Source of the DNA: Campanula takesimana | Taxonomy: Eukaryota > Streptophyta > Magnoliopsida > Asterales > Campanulaceae | Assembly (NCBI GenBank): GCA_026119855.1 | Contig: JAOWBW010000865.1 | Coordinates: 248,001-312,000, forward strand | Reading direction: 5' to 3' | DNA: 64,000 bases | Shown: positions 24,161 through 34,871 of the stretch, piece by piece | How the letters are laid out: each line of letters opens with the position of its first letter | Position numbering within the stretch: the stretch's first letter is position 1 | Translations under genes and position numbers: made by a program | The notes under the pieces: model-generated | What the model saw: only the letters and a program-made list of their open reading frames with translations | Told to the model about the DNA's origin: nothing | Databases searched by the model: none

Positions 24161-24737
24161 CTCCCTCTCCCTCGGTCTCAGCGGACAAAATAAGTTTTGC
24201 ACGAGAATTAAAGGAAAAATAGTGAGTGTGAAAAGTGAAGCAGGAGAGTAAAAGTGAGGTAGAGAATAATATATTGATTGATGTTGTGAGAATAAAAGTA
24301 AATTAGAAGAGATAATAAGTAAGAGAAATAGTATAAATTCTTTACTATTTTAAGAAGGGAGATCTCCGTTTTTATCCATCGTACTTTGGGTCGTGTTTCA
24401 TTTTTACCATCGAACTCTATTTTTTTCATTTTTACCATCGTACTACAAACAATAGTGTCATTTTAAACCAAATTCGATATTTTATACTCAAATATTTTTC
24501 AATTTTACCATCGTACTACAAACAATGGTGTCATTTTTACACCCAAATTTGGTATGAAATGACACCATTGTTTGTAGTACGATGGTAAAAATGGAAAAAA
24601 TAAAGTTCGATGGTAAAAGTGAAACATGCCCTAAAGTACCATGGACCAAAACGGAGTTTTCCCTTTTAAGAAAGTGTAACTTATCAATGAGACACCCAAG
24701 ATAAAAACTTGTCCACATAATTATGAGACGGAATGAG
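24161..24737. repeat. Stowaway-like MITE, interrupted
   Basis: Between TA dinucleotides, with ends CTCCCTCTCCCTCGGTCTCA and ATTATGAGACGGAATGAG. Internal words (GTGAGGTAGAGAATAATATATTG) match the intact copy at 27541-27787. A second element (24357-24663) is inserted in it. Confidence 0.75.
24357..24663. repeat. Mutator-like MITE nested in the Stowaway-like MITE
   Basis: Inverted ends GGGAGATCTCCGTTTTTATC and the inverse of GGGAAAACTCCGTTTTGGTC, with a 9-bp duplication TTTTAAGAA on both sides (24348-24356 and 24664-24672). The whole body is a palindrome built on TTTTACCATCGTACTACAAA. Confidence 0.85.
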
Positions 24738-25903
24738 TATTATTTTTGTATAGGATTTGATTTATTTGAGCAGGGTTAAGGAGATCTTAGTTTGTTTCTC
24801 AAATTTTATACAGTAACAGTTTAAGGGTTAAAAAATGGACTTTTTATAATTTATGGAGGAACTAGTTTCCCCCAAAACCAACTCGATAAAATATACATGT
24901 GTAATTAATGAGATTTCATTTTCCGTCATTTGAACCGGGTGCGGTATCAATGTTTTGGAATTGAATTTAGTGTAATGCAAATTTGGTTCGAGCTAACCGA
25001 ACTATTAGAATATACTTACAAGTCTAGTTAATGAATTTCATTTATTTATGACATTTGAACCGAGCATTGGTATGTTTTGAATATTCATTTAGTGCTATTC
25101 AAATTTAATTTGGGTAACTCGAAGTTAAGGATTTATATGCGTCTGAATAAGAGATTACATTTGAACCAGATTTGAAAATCAATGTTCGAGTTTAGATTCA
25201 TGACCATGTCTGAGACGTTTTCAAACCCAATTCAAGAAATCGAGGCAAATCTGAGTGATGTGTTAAAATTTCAAATTTCAGACCTCAAATTTGATATTTA
25301 TTCATGTAATCTATGTATTACCAAATTCAATTATACCATCTAAATTTTACTATGATCTTCATTCAATATATCATTTAAAATTTTAAACTACTTTTTAAGT
25401 AATACACAACTCTTAAATTTAAACAACTCAATAACTAAGCTTAATTTGGTGAATTTGCCACATTTATTTAATTTTCAAGTTAGTTCGTTAGGATGTTTGT
25501 TCTCTAATCCTACTGGAGCATTTGATCAATTAGGACTCCAACAAAGTTATTCTAACAATTCAAACTGCCAAAAATGTTGTATAGTTTAAAACAAGTGCAA
25601 ATTGAGATTTTATAATCTGTATTACTTTTGGAATTTGATCCACGAAAATAAATTATGTAACAATCTGATTCTCCATTTTTATAGTTTATTGCACATTGAT
25701 GTAAGAACTACCAATATGTTCGTTTTTTTAACAAACTTTAAGAGATAATTTTACAATTTCACATGACATAATACAAAGTAAATTGTACAGTATATAACAA
25801 TGTTCTAAAAATCGTTAGGCGGCCGAGAATTTAGCATATTTTTAATTTTTTGTCATAAATGTATAAATCTATACATATATATTTTATATACACACACACA
25901 CAC

Positions 25904-25951
<48 letters not shown>

Positions 25952-26100
25952 TATTTTATCTAAAAAATAGTGTCACATATTTTTTATCATCAAACATTAA
26001 TAATTTAATTAATTAAAACAAAATAAATCAAAAATAAGATGGCCCAACCCATTTTAGGGTTATAAGGAAACCCATTTATTCACTGATCCAAAACAAATTG
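24738..26100. other. AT-rich intergenic sequence
   Basis: No gene is recognised. A (CA)n tract at 25890-25903 is followed by (AT)n at 25906-25945. Near 25801 a TGTTCTAAAAATCGTTAGGCGG word resembles the TGTTCTAAAAGACGCC end of the large nested element at 40934, so one broken relative may lie here. Confidence 0.5.
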
Positions 26101-26169
26101 GAAACCCTCAGCTAACTTTGGCCGCTCAACAGCTCTGTCCTCCTCCTCCTCGCCGCCGTCATCCTCACT
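26101..26169 (-). pseudogene. Duplicated fragment of LHP1-like exon 1
   Basis: About 70 bp almost identical to 23669-23748 inside LHP1-like exon 1 (the segment encoding RPKLAEGF and the acidic run before it), with a few substitutions and a short deletion. The match stops abruptly on both sides. It lies about 160 bp from the assembly gap. Confidence 0.85.
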
Positions 26170-26327
26170 GTAACAGATGAGATCTAATCACAAATGCGAA
26201 AAATGGGAATTGAAACCAAATTCGATTAACCAAGCAATAATAACAGAGTAATCAACTAAGAATTGAAGATTAAACTATGGAAACTAAGCTAGAACACTAA
26301 TATTGAGCTATAGCTAAACTATGAAGA

Positions 26328-26427
26328 NNNNNNNNNNNNNNNNNNNNNNNNNNNNNNNNNNNNNNNNNNNNNNNNNNNNNNNNNNNNNNNNNNNNNNNNN
26401 NNNNNNNNNNNNNNNNNNNNNNNNNNN
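26328..26427. other. Assembly gap, 100 N
   Basis: Exactly 100 N, the conventional placeholder for a gap of unknown size. The distance between its sides is therefore not known. Confidence 0.99.
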
Positions 26428-26600
26428 ATTTTGGAATGGACAAGTATGTATTTATAGGCTCAAAATTAAAATTATGGCAACTTATATGGGTCCGACTGCA
26501 TGTTTCCTCTTTTTACAACATCTTTTTGCTTGAAGGAGAAAAAATTATTGCGTGTATAGAAAGCAACTACCATTAGCTGTACACACTACAATGAAGTATA

Positions 26601-26809
26601 TACAGGGGCGGAGCTATGCTCATATGTATGTGTGGAAGTGCACTCATTGAATAAATGGTGTATCTAGTTTAGTGGTATAGTGTAAAGTTTTTTACTTTGA
26701 AGTTGTGAGTTCGAGTCTCGTAATAAGCAATTTTTCTTCACATTTTATATTTTGAAGCTTTATAGTGTATTTGTGCACCTACTCAAAATATGTTCTGGAT
26801 CCAACACTG
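26601..26809. repeat. hAT-like MITE with tRNA-promoter-like core
   Basis: Ends CAGGGGCGGAGC and GGATCCAACACTG, with AGTATATA on both sides (26593-26600 and 26810-26817). The 209-bp body holds TAGTTTAGTGGTA (A-box-like, about 26667) and GAGTTCGAGTC (B-box-like, about 26706), spaced about 30-35 bp as in tRNA genes and SINEs. Confidence 0.8.
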
Positions 26810-26817
26810 AGTATATA

Positions 26818-27540
26818 TCGATCTCTCATTTCTCTGTTTTTCTTTTTCAAGTTTAACCGTTGGTATTGTAATGATCATCTGCAACATAGACACTACTACC
26901 TGTGTGCAATCTAACTTGAGGGGATCTTAACAATGAACTGCAAAGGGAACTTCTTTTTCTCTTTCAGTGGAAGTAATAAATCTCTTTGAATTGGTCGGCT
27001 ACTGATTCTGCTATCTATTCTCGCTTACACGGACGTTTTTGTGGTCCTGTGATTTTTATGGAACTGGATAATTTTCTATTTTGTTTCTTTATATATTGGA
27101 AAGCAGAACTTCAAAATATATACTTCGCTATCGGAATAAGTACTTCATCAGTGCCTATATACTGCTGAAATGATTGTTATTTCATGTTCTAAACATCGGT
27201 TAATTATTGTGCTAACTTGTGCTTGTTATGTTCATACGTCTATCTTTTACTTTTGTTGCAGCTCCAATATAAAAAGCTGTATCATCCTCCAAACATGGTA
27301 CTATACACTTATCACCCTTCCTTTATTTATTTTTTCCAAGGGAGTCTACTTCTGTCTATATTCCCTACTATAATGCAAAAACTCACTGTTCTTTCCAACT
27401 CTTTTCTTTTCTTTTCTTTTAATTTTCTTTCTAGTTTTTCCATTAAAATGCTTCAAATCAAAACTTATCACATTTTAGCTTGACCTTGTACTTGTGATAT
27501 AATCCTCTTGGGCATGCGCAGTCAAGTTTTGTAAATTATA
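26818..27540. other. Unassigned sequence before the FBD exon
   Basis: A possible small exon with AG/GT borders (27263-27298) is seen, but I recognise no domain in it. Chance ORFs here have no recognisable similarity. Confidence 0.35.
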
Positions 27541-27787
27541 CTCCCTCCGTCTCTTAACAAAGTTCCCATTTACTTTAATGAACGGGAATTAAGTAAAGAT
27601 GTTGGAAAAGTAGGTGGTGTAAGTGAGAAGGAGAGAGAAACTGGGGTAGAGAATAGTAAGTGGATATTGTTGCGAGTGGGAAGGAGAGAGAAAGTGGAGT
27701 ATATATTGTCCTTTTTTGGGGAAATGTTACTTTCCAATGTGACACCCGAAATGGAAAAATGAGAAGTTTTTTATGGAACGGAGTCAG
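27541..27787. repeat. Stowaway-like MITE
   Basis: A 247-bp element between TA dinucleotides with ends CTCCCTCCGTCTCTTAACAA and TTTATGGAACGGAGTCAG. Same family as the interrupted copy at 24161. Confidence 0.78.
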
Positions 27788-27995
27788 TAAATTTATTACC
27801 AGCTCCAAGGATGCTAATGTCTAGTAGTGATTAGACTTCCAAATTTGAGGAGTCTCTGTAGACTGGAGGGGAGTAACCACATATATTGACCCTTCCCAGT
27901 CCAATTCTTGGACCAATTGATTTTTCTTATCTTTTTTTTTTTTGTAGATACATTAACTGCTATTAAAACATTGCTTTACTTTTTTTACATGACAG

Positions 27996-28386
27996 CATTT
28001 GAATGAACTACCAAACTGTGAATGGAGGAATTCAGAAGAACGCGTGCATGAATGCTTGAAGGTGGTGGAATTCATTGGGTGGTTTGGATATAATTGTGAA
28101 TTGGATCTTATTTATTATCTTATTGAGAAATCAGTCGTGCTTGAGAAGGTGATTATTGATCCCAAAGGACCACGTTTCGTTGAGAAAAGATATCATTCTG
28201 ATCCAACTGAGGAAGTTTCGAGGGACCGTGCTAAGTTGCTGCAAAAATATGTGCCTCCTGGGATTAGGGGTGGCAAATTGGGTGTTATGGGTTTACCCAT
28301 TAAAGTTAAAAATCCATTGGATATCCGGATATTTTAACTTTAATGGGTACACCCAAAACACCCATTTTGCCACCCCTACCTGGGAT
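27996..28386 (+). pseudogene. FBD-domain terminal exon, interrupted by a MITE
   Basis: An AG-preceded exon encodes HLNELPNCEWRN, CLKVVEFIGWFGYN, YYLIEKSVVLEKVIIDPKG, then SRDRAKLLQKYVPPG, the typical C-terminal FBD pattern of plant F-box/LRR proteins. A 114-bp hAT MITE enters eight residues before the expected end. The frame now runs through the MITE to a stop at 28335-28337, replacing the last residues with RGGKLGVMGLPI and more. The second copy of the target duplication still carries the old ending (PGMEFLIL, stop). No F-box exon is visible upstream; the assembly gap and unassigned sequence lie there. Whether a full gene exists cannot be told from the window. Confidence 0.75.
28265..28378. 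mobile_element. hAT MITE (114 bp) inside the FBD exon
   Basis: Terminal TAGGGGTGGCAAA and TTTGCCACCCCTA are perfect inverted repeats. Both flanks read CCTGGGAT (28257-28264 and 28379-28386). The body is one large palindrome (GGGTTTACCCATTAAAGTTA and its inverse). Confidence 0.93.
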
Positions 28387-28439
28387 GGAGTTTTTGATAC
28401 TGTAAAAGTTTATATACCATTGAGTTCAAAATAAGAGCA

Positions 28440-29658
28440 TTGTGTGTTCAAAACAAGGGTCCTTAATAGGGTTTGTTTGTTTTTTTATTTCAACACTTGG
28501 GATTCACTTTTGTATGTAGAATGATCTGGCGACACATTTTCCGCATTTTCTAATGTTGTTAAGAAGAAATAAAAAGTCGAATGTAAATGTAGTTTATTTT
28601 TCGGTCATTCTAATTGAACAACTTATTGAGTTGGCCCTCGTTAGGTCATTTTCAATAGTCCGCTGGCTAGTGCTTGACGTCCCGATCGATGTCTCTGGTT
28701 CCTCTCCAAACTCCAGGTAGTTTCTCATTTCTTTGATTTTCATTTGATTTTTTTTTTTGTTCTTCTTTTTGATTCTTCTTTTTCTCATTGATTTCCCGAT
28801 TCTTTTTTTTTATTGAGCTTTTCTACCGATTTCTTTCAATCCATTAGGGTTTATAGACCTATCTCTCTCAGTGTTTCTTGCGATATTGTGGTTTTGTAGA
28901 TTATATTTGAAGGTTTGCAAAGGCAGGAACAAAAAGGTATCATTCTATTTTTAATTTTGTATTAGGGTTTTAATGACATAAGAGGACTCATGTTAGCCGA
29001 TCCCAATAATTTTGGGATTAAAAGGCTTTGTTGTTGGTGTATTTGTTAGAAATTGGGGTTAGGGTATAATGATAATCCTGGATATTTGACTGAATCGTGT
29101 ATAATCCACTTTCCGAATAAAGTATTTCGACCCTTTATTGCCTGAGTTACACGAAATCTTTATTGGGATAAGACAATCAAACTTTTCTATTTCTGGGCAA
29201 AGAAGACAGAATTAAAACTAGAGAATTGTTTGCAATTTTCGTTCTATCAAATGAGACCAAAATATGTTTATATACAGATGGATGTTAGCAGTAAACAATG
29301 GTTGGCATCTAACAGTCACAAAATAGCTGATATGAAATCGCATTGGTCTCGTATTAACTCAAACGAGTGTGTACTTCACGCTTTCCCTTACTCGTATCTG
29401 AGCCTAATATGAAATCGCATTGGTCTCTAGTAAATCACAATTACATAAAATAACTGATGACACTAAAATCACCAACAGTATTAGGGTTTTGTTTTTGATT
29501 ATTTTCGATATGGAGTTTGATTTTCTGTGTAGTTGTGTGTTTGTGTTCGGGTGGTGATGTTTGTGCATATATCCTACTTTGGATTTGTAACAGACTGCCG
29601 GATTTTATTAAATCTTTAATCAAAGTTATATGCTTATATACCCAGTTTTTATTTGTTT
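28440..29658. other. Unassigned AT-rich stretch
   Basis: No protein or repeat with clear ends is recognised. A GC-richer piece at 28640-28720 followed by GTAGTTTCTC could be a leader exon of an unknown transcript, without supporting evidence. Confidence 0.35.
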
Positions 29659-29663
29659 CTTAG

Positions 29664-30649
29664 TGTTAGTGTAAACAGAGGTGTTACCTCAGATGTTATC
29701 ACTGGCAGTCATGTGCTACACGGCGAAAAATGTGTTATAGTTTTACATTTCTTTCCATAATAATTTTTATACTAATGTCCTAATATTATTGTCTAGATGG
29801 CTGTATTTTTTGTCCATATTTCAGGTTATATTAAGGTGGAAATTAAAGCTAAATACATGGAGAATGGATTAAAGAAGAGTTATTCATAAATGGTGATTTA
29901 TGGATAACTTTCAACATCTTTAACATGTGGGTAAATGATAAAAACGTGGGAAGACTTATTCCAAGAAGTTGTTGCTGATTAAAATGAAGAGTACAAGCAT
30001 GATGAAGCTCGGAGTGCAACTAGGCGAAGCATGGACTTGGGCTTCAAGTTTGTGGTTGAGAAAAATAAGGAAAGAAGACTAAGTCTTCCACAAAAATAGG
30101 GAAGCATGCTCAACACACTCTCCCACTCTCCCCACTCGCCAAAACAGTCCAAGGCTGTTTATTTGAGTAGCCCTCAAGTCTTTGATGGCTATAAATAATG
30201 CTAGGATGATCACTTTGTAATTAAGCCAAAATTTTACACACATCCAAAGCACAAAGAGTAAAGTACTTCTTGGCTCGTTAGGTCCTCTCTCCCATACACT
30301 CTTTTAACATTCAAATACTTCGGGTTTGAGTGTGTTTTGGATAGGATAGGATCATCGTACTTTGTTTCTAGTTTTGGTTCCATAGATCATATATTGTATT
30401 AGCTATAGGGAACCTTTTGACTTTGTAATTGGTACTCATATTGATTATAAGGTTTTCGCCATTTAGGCATCTCAAGTTATATTTATATAGCTTGAGAAAA
30501 ATAATTCTTGTGCTTTTTTCCGCTGCAAAACTCTTTTACAAATTTATTTTTACTCGGGTGTGTGTATTCTGTCCGTGTGTGTTATCTGAAGTGTTACCTA
30601 GCACTTGAGGTAACACTTGTTCTCAGAAAGTCATTGACTAACACTTTCA
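29664..30649 (+). repeat. 5' LTR of the deleted Copia element
   Basis: 986 bp. TATAAATA at 30190-30197 is a likely LTR TATA box. The end of the LTR carries GTGTTACCTAGCACTTGAGG followed by TAACACTTG. Confidence 0.9.
30190..30197 (+). promoter_or_regulatory. LTR TATA box
   Basis: TATAAATA in the 5' LTR; the equivalent TATAAATA at 35810-35817 in the 3' LTR supports conservation within the element. Confidence 0.55.
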
Positions 30650-30684
30650 ATTAGCACCAGAGCCCGGTCACTTGACGATACTAA

Positions 30685-31398
30685 GTGGTTCGGTCCTTTG
30701 TCATGGCTTTCGATCCTGCTAATCCCAATCAGAAACGACTTCCTGTTTTAGTCCAGGAGGAAGAACCAGATCAAACAACCATGTTTGTCAATCTAAGTGA
30801 CACGGATACTGAACATGTTACCTCAGATGTTTTGCAGTCGGAGATAGCACCTGAGACCACACCTGTCAGGTATAACAATTTCAGTTCATATAATGATGTT
30901 TGTTTTGTGGTTTCCACTAACCTTGATGCAGGAAGTTCACAAGGGGATGAGATGAGCAAAGATGAACGCATTGCTGGGTTAAAGAAACTTTATGAGGAGT
31001 TGCTCAAGGAATGGAAGAAAGAGAACAAAATGGTTAAAACTTTAACCAAGATGAATGATGGACTCAAGGCCTACTTGACTCGCTTGGAAGTTCAAGCATC
31101 CAAGACGGATGCCGAGCTAGAGAAAGTCAAGGCCAAATTGACTTTAGCCGAAACCACCTTGAAGAAAATCAACACCGGATCATCCAAATTGGATGAGATT
31201 CTCAATTTTAGTAAGCCTCTCAAAGCAGGTATTGGTTTCCGAGAATCATTAGATAAAATTATTTCTTCTTTGAGTTGTGATGAACATGAAATATGTTTTG
31301 TGAAAGAAGTGCTTTTGATCAAAATTCTTTCTCTAATGACTCTTCTGACAAAAGAAAAGTGTGTCAATACTGTCACACATCTGGACATTTTAAAATAA
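30685..31398 (+). pseudogene. Copia gag-like / coiled-coil fragment
   Basis: 237 codons without an intact zinc knuckle. Residues about 85-170 (KDERIAGLKKLYEELLKEWK, then long Leu/Lys/Glu heptads) predict a coiled coil. The beginning of gag is not present, so the leader joins straight to a late gag segment. It is followed in another frame by the protease region, so it is a decayed piece of the same polyprotein. Confidence 0.65.
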
Positions 31399-31435
31399 GT
31401 GTAATACTCTTTCAAAGAAACAGTCCAGTTATTCT

Positions 31436-32413
31436 GTGTTACCTGAAGTGTTACCCAGCACTCCAGATAACACATTCTGTCAGAAGGTGAAAAACACAAA
31501 AAAGAAGACATGGAAACCTAAGTCTAAATTGAGATGTGATGTTGTTTACACTTCCTTAAAAACAAATATTGAAGGATCGTGGTACTTTGATAGTGGATGT
31601 TCACATCACATGACGGGAATAAAGTTGTTTTTGAAAGACTATGAATCTTTTCAAGGAGGTAGTGTAACTTATGGTGGTGGAAGTAAAAGCAATATAATAG
31701 GAAAATGGACACTAAATGTGACTGTTTTTTCTGCCTTAAAAAATGTCTTACATGTAGATGGTCTTGTTGCTAATTTAATTAGTATTAGCCAACTTTGTGA
31801 TGACAATTTAAAGGTAAAATTCAACAAAAATACTTGTGAAGTCTTTGATTATACTAACAATTGTGTGATGACAGGAATTAGATCAAGTGACAATTGTTAT
31901 CTTGTTGAAGACAAACAGGTGTGCCATTTGACAAAAATAGATGTCACTACATTGTGGCATCAAAAGTTTGGACATGCCAATTATCAAAACTTGAAGAACA
32001 TTTTCAAGTTTGAGGCTGTCAAAGGAGTCCCTAAACTGAATCTTAATAACAAAATGGTTTGTGGAGACTGCCTTAAAAATGAGGAGACTCGTGTTACCCA
32101 GTGTGCTGCCCAACACCAAGAGCAACACTTCGGGACAACACATTGTTTTCAGCTTTTGCACATGGACTTGATGGGTCCAATCGAGGTAGAAAGCTTGGGA
32201 GGTAAGAGGTATATTTTTGTTATAGTTGATGATTTCTCTAGGTTTTCATGGGTATATTTCCTAAGAGAAAAATCTGAAACTTTAGATAAATTTAAACTGT
32301 TGCACTACAAAATCAAAAACATGTTTTGCTCACCTATTTTTCGTATAAGATCTAATCATAGAAAAGAATTTGCAAATGTTTCCTTTTATACTTTTTTAAG
32401 AAAAAGGGGATAA
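31436..32413 (+). pseudogene. Copia protease and integrase (broken)
   Basis: The protease active-site motif is present as YFDSGCSHHMTG (about residues 51-62). The integrase zinc-binding part follows (LWHQKFGHANYQNL, then CGDCLKN), then the catalytic core with first Asp (LLHMDLMGP). The second catalytic Asp is replaced: the usual RxDxxxEF pattern reads RIRSNHRKEF. The frame then stops at 32413; the region after it (32420-32598) still shows NGVAEKKNRTLLDMAR in another frame. Confidence 0.8.
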
Positions 32414-32598
32414 ACCATGATTTTTTGGTATCAAAATCACATCAACGGAATGGGGTGGCCGAAAAGAAAAATAGGACATTGCTTGATATGGCCCGTGTCA
32501 TGTTATTTTCAAAACGGATTTCAAAAAGATTTTGGGCTGAAGCTTTGAGCACGGCTTGTCACATTTCAAATAGAGTCTTTCTAAGACCTGGTTAAACA

Positions 32599-33222
32599 AT
32601 GACACCCTATAATATTTTGAATGGGAAGAAACCACATGTACATTACATCCATGTGTTTGGGTGTGTAATTTTCATATTAAAAGACTGGGATTACTTAGTT
32701 AAGTTTTACTCTAAGAGTGATAAAGGTATTTTTCTTGGATATTCTCAAGACAATCATGCATATCGAGTGTATAATTTAAGCTTGGGAACTATTCAAGAAT
32801 CTGTGAACATTGTTTTTGATGATCTGTTAAGTGTTACAGATAAACCAGGTGATTATCCTCTCATGATACAGATGGAACAACCTCAAAGTGAATTTGACAT
32901 TTATGTTGGACCAGATGTTGTCATAAGTGCTGGACCAGATGTTGGCCCCATTGTTACCGCACCTGAGGCAACACCAGAGATAACACCAGAAGTCAGTCCA
33001 GTTGCCGAAAATGAAAATAATGAGGACTCCAATAGAGTAGATGATCCCGTCAGAAGAGTTCCCTCGTTGAAGATTCAAAAGAATCATCCTATATCCCAAG
33101 TGATAGGGAGATTAGACGAAGGGATACAAACTAGAGGTAAGGAACCGGTTAATTATCGAGACATGGTAAACCATTCATGTTTTCTTTCTATGCTTGATTC
33201 TAAAAATATTTTTGAAAGATGA
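32599..33222 (+). pseudogene. Copia integrase C-terminal part and linker
   Basis: Begins TPYNILNGKKPHVHYIHVFGC, then GIFLGYSQDNHAYRVYN, typical of the Copia integrase end. It continues through a Pro/Glu/Thr-rich linker and stops before any reverse-transcriptase motif. A stop codon lies just before it in frame. This marks the left edge of the RT/RNase H loss. Confidence 0.8.
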
Positions 33223-34573
33223 ATATTTAATTCAAGTTTTTAACCATAAGAGATTTTCTAACTTGAAGAAGGCTCTTGTTCTGTGTCTTGTTTAAACCCT
33301 TGGATCATCTTTGTTGTTGTATAATATTTTATTTTTTATTTTTTAAAAAAAATCAACTTTTTATGTTTCTCTGTTTTAAATCTGTCAGTGGGTAGCTTTT
33401 TCTATCCATTGACGGTGGCACATACTGACCTTTTTGTTATGGTAGGATAACACTCAAGGTAACATCTTTGATAAAATTCCCTTTGTACTCAAAAGTGACA
33501 AAGTCACTAATTTTTTGATGAAATCAGAGGCATAAAGGCTAAAAAACTAAGATAATAGTTCCTTAGTAGCTCGGGGCACGGCGCTCGCTACGACGATGCA
33601 CTATTTCCAAAGGGAGATGTTATCTTGTGACTTGTACTAAGTATTAGGAACATGGAGCTCGCAGCTACAGTGTATCCTACTTGAAAGGTACAAATCACCT
33701 AAGCATATTTATACTTTATAAGGACTCGGGGCACGGAGCTCGCTACTACGATGCTTCCTTGTAGATAAAGAAGTGTTAATATGTTTAAAAAATGCTTAAA
33801 TTAAAAACAAGCTTGTTATGTTTGAAATACTTGAAAATAAAAAAAAACTTGTTAAGCCTCAATTGCTTATTAAAGAAGCATATCTCTGCCTCAAGTGTTT
33901 TAAAAATGAGGCTTGCCTTAAAATGTCTTATTTTAAATTTATCAAGGGATGTTTATCACAAATGATATCTTAAGTGTTACCACCATTGCCATCAACACAT
34001 TAGTGTGTGCTACATTAGTTTTTTTATTTTTTATTTTCAGATTTGTTTATTAAGTTTTCAAAGTTTGAAAGTCTTTTTATTTTAAGAAAAAGAGTTTACA
34101 ATTTTGAAAAAGTTTTAAACAAATCTTTTATTTATGGTGAAATATAGTTGTAACAATTTCCCTAAAATTTAGGAATCTATCTTCATATTTTTGAGAGATC
34201 GTTACCTCTTTAATTTTACCGTCCCATCTTTCACTATTTTTTCTTTCTTTTTGTTTAATTAAAAAAAAAATCGGATGTGTAGGGAGTTGGTTTTATGTGT
34301 GCAAGTAAATAGAGGGAGTTTGATTAGGATAGTTTAAAATGTGAGTCAGGGGTCTTATTTAATCTAGATGATAAGAGTTAAGTTTAATTAATTTCTTCTC
34401 CTATTCACATTCCTTAACCTCCTAAAATCCTATCCCTATTTACTCTCTCTTTCTCTCTCAAACGCACCTATATACTCCCTCCTCTTCATCGCTTTTTCTC
34501 TATCTCAGCAACCTTCCCCAAATCAAAAACTCTTCTAAAAAAATTCTCCTTTTCTACCTTTCAAAATTCAACA
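33223..34573 (+). other. Non-coding 3' part of the deleted Copia element
   Basis: No coding motif. Three imperfect copies of a CGGGGCACGGAGCTCGCTAC-type unit occur at about 33573, 33650 and 33725. Long stretches are AT-rich. Confidence 0.6.
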
Positions 34574-34871
34574 ATGGCTTCACCTTCCCAAAACCCTAAC
34601 CAATCCGCACCTCAAGAGGAGTCACCGGATGTTGTCTCGGGTGTTACTTCCGCCACCAAGAAACCCAAAAGAAAAGCCCCTTATTCCTCCATTTAAAGAA
34701 GACACCATCGACTTCATTAATTTGATTTATTCCCAACCTGGGGGAGATGTTGGTGCTGCTACTGATGCTGCTACTGATGCTATTGGTGATATTGGTACAG
34801 CTCGTGTTGCTGAAGATGTTACTGGAGATGCTGGTACTAGTGATGAGCCAGATGATGGAGAACAAGAATAA
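34574..34871 (+). pseudogene. Extra ORF before the 3' LTR, frameshifted
   Basis: An ATG at 34574 opens MASPSQNPNQSAP to about 34694. A second frame (34629-34871) continues with FKEDTIDFINLIYSQPGGD and an Ala/Asp/Gly/Thr-rich acidic tail. Some Copia lineages carry an additional ORF at this position; this one has no domain I recognise. Confidence 0.45.

Noticed and set aside
26321..26533. ORF spanning the N run
   Set aside because: Exists only because N were read as unknown residues.
26660..26720. Possible tRNA gene
   Set aside because: A-box and B-box-like words exist but no cloverleaf could be formed; they lie inside a MITE with its own target duplication.
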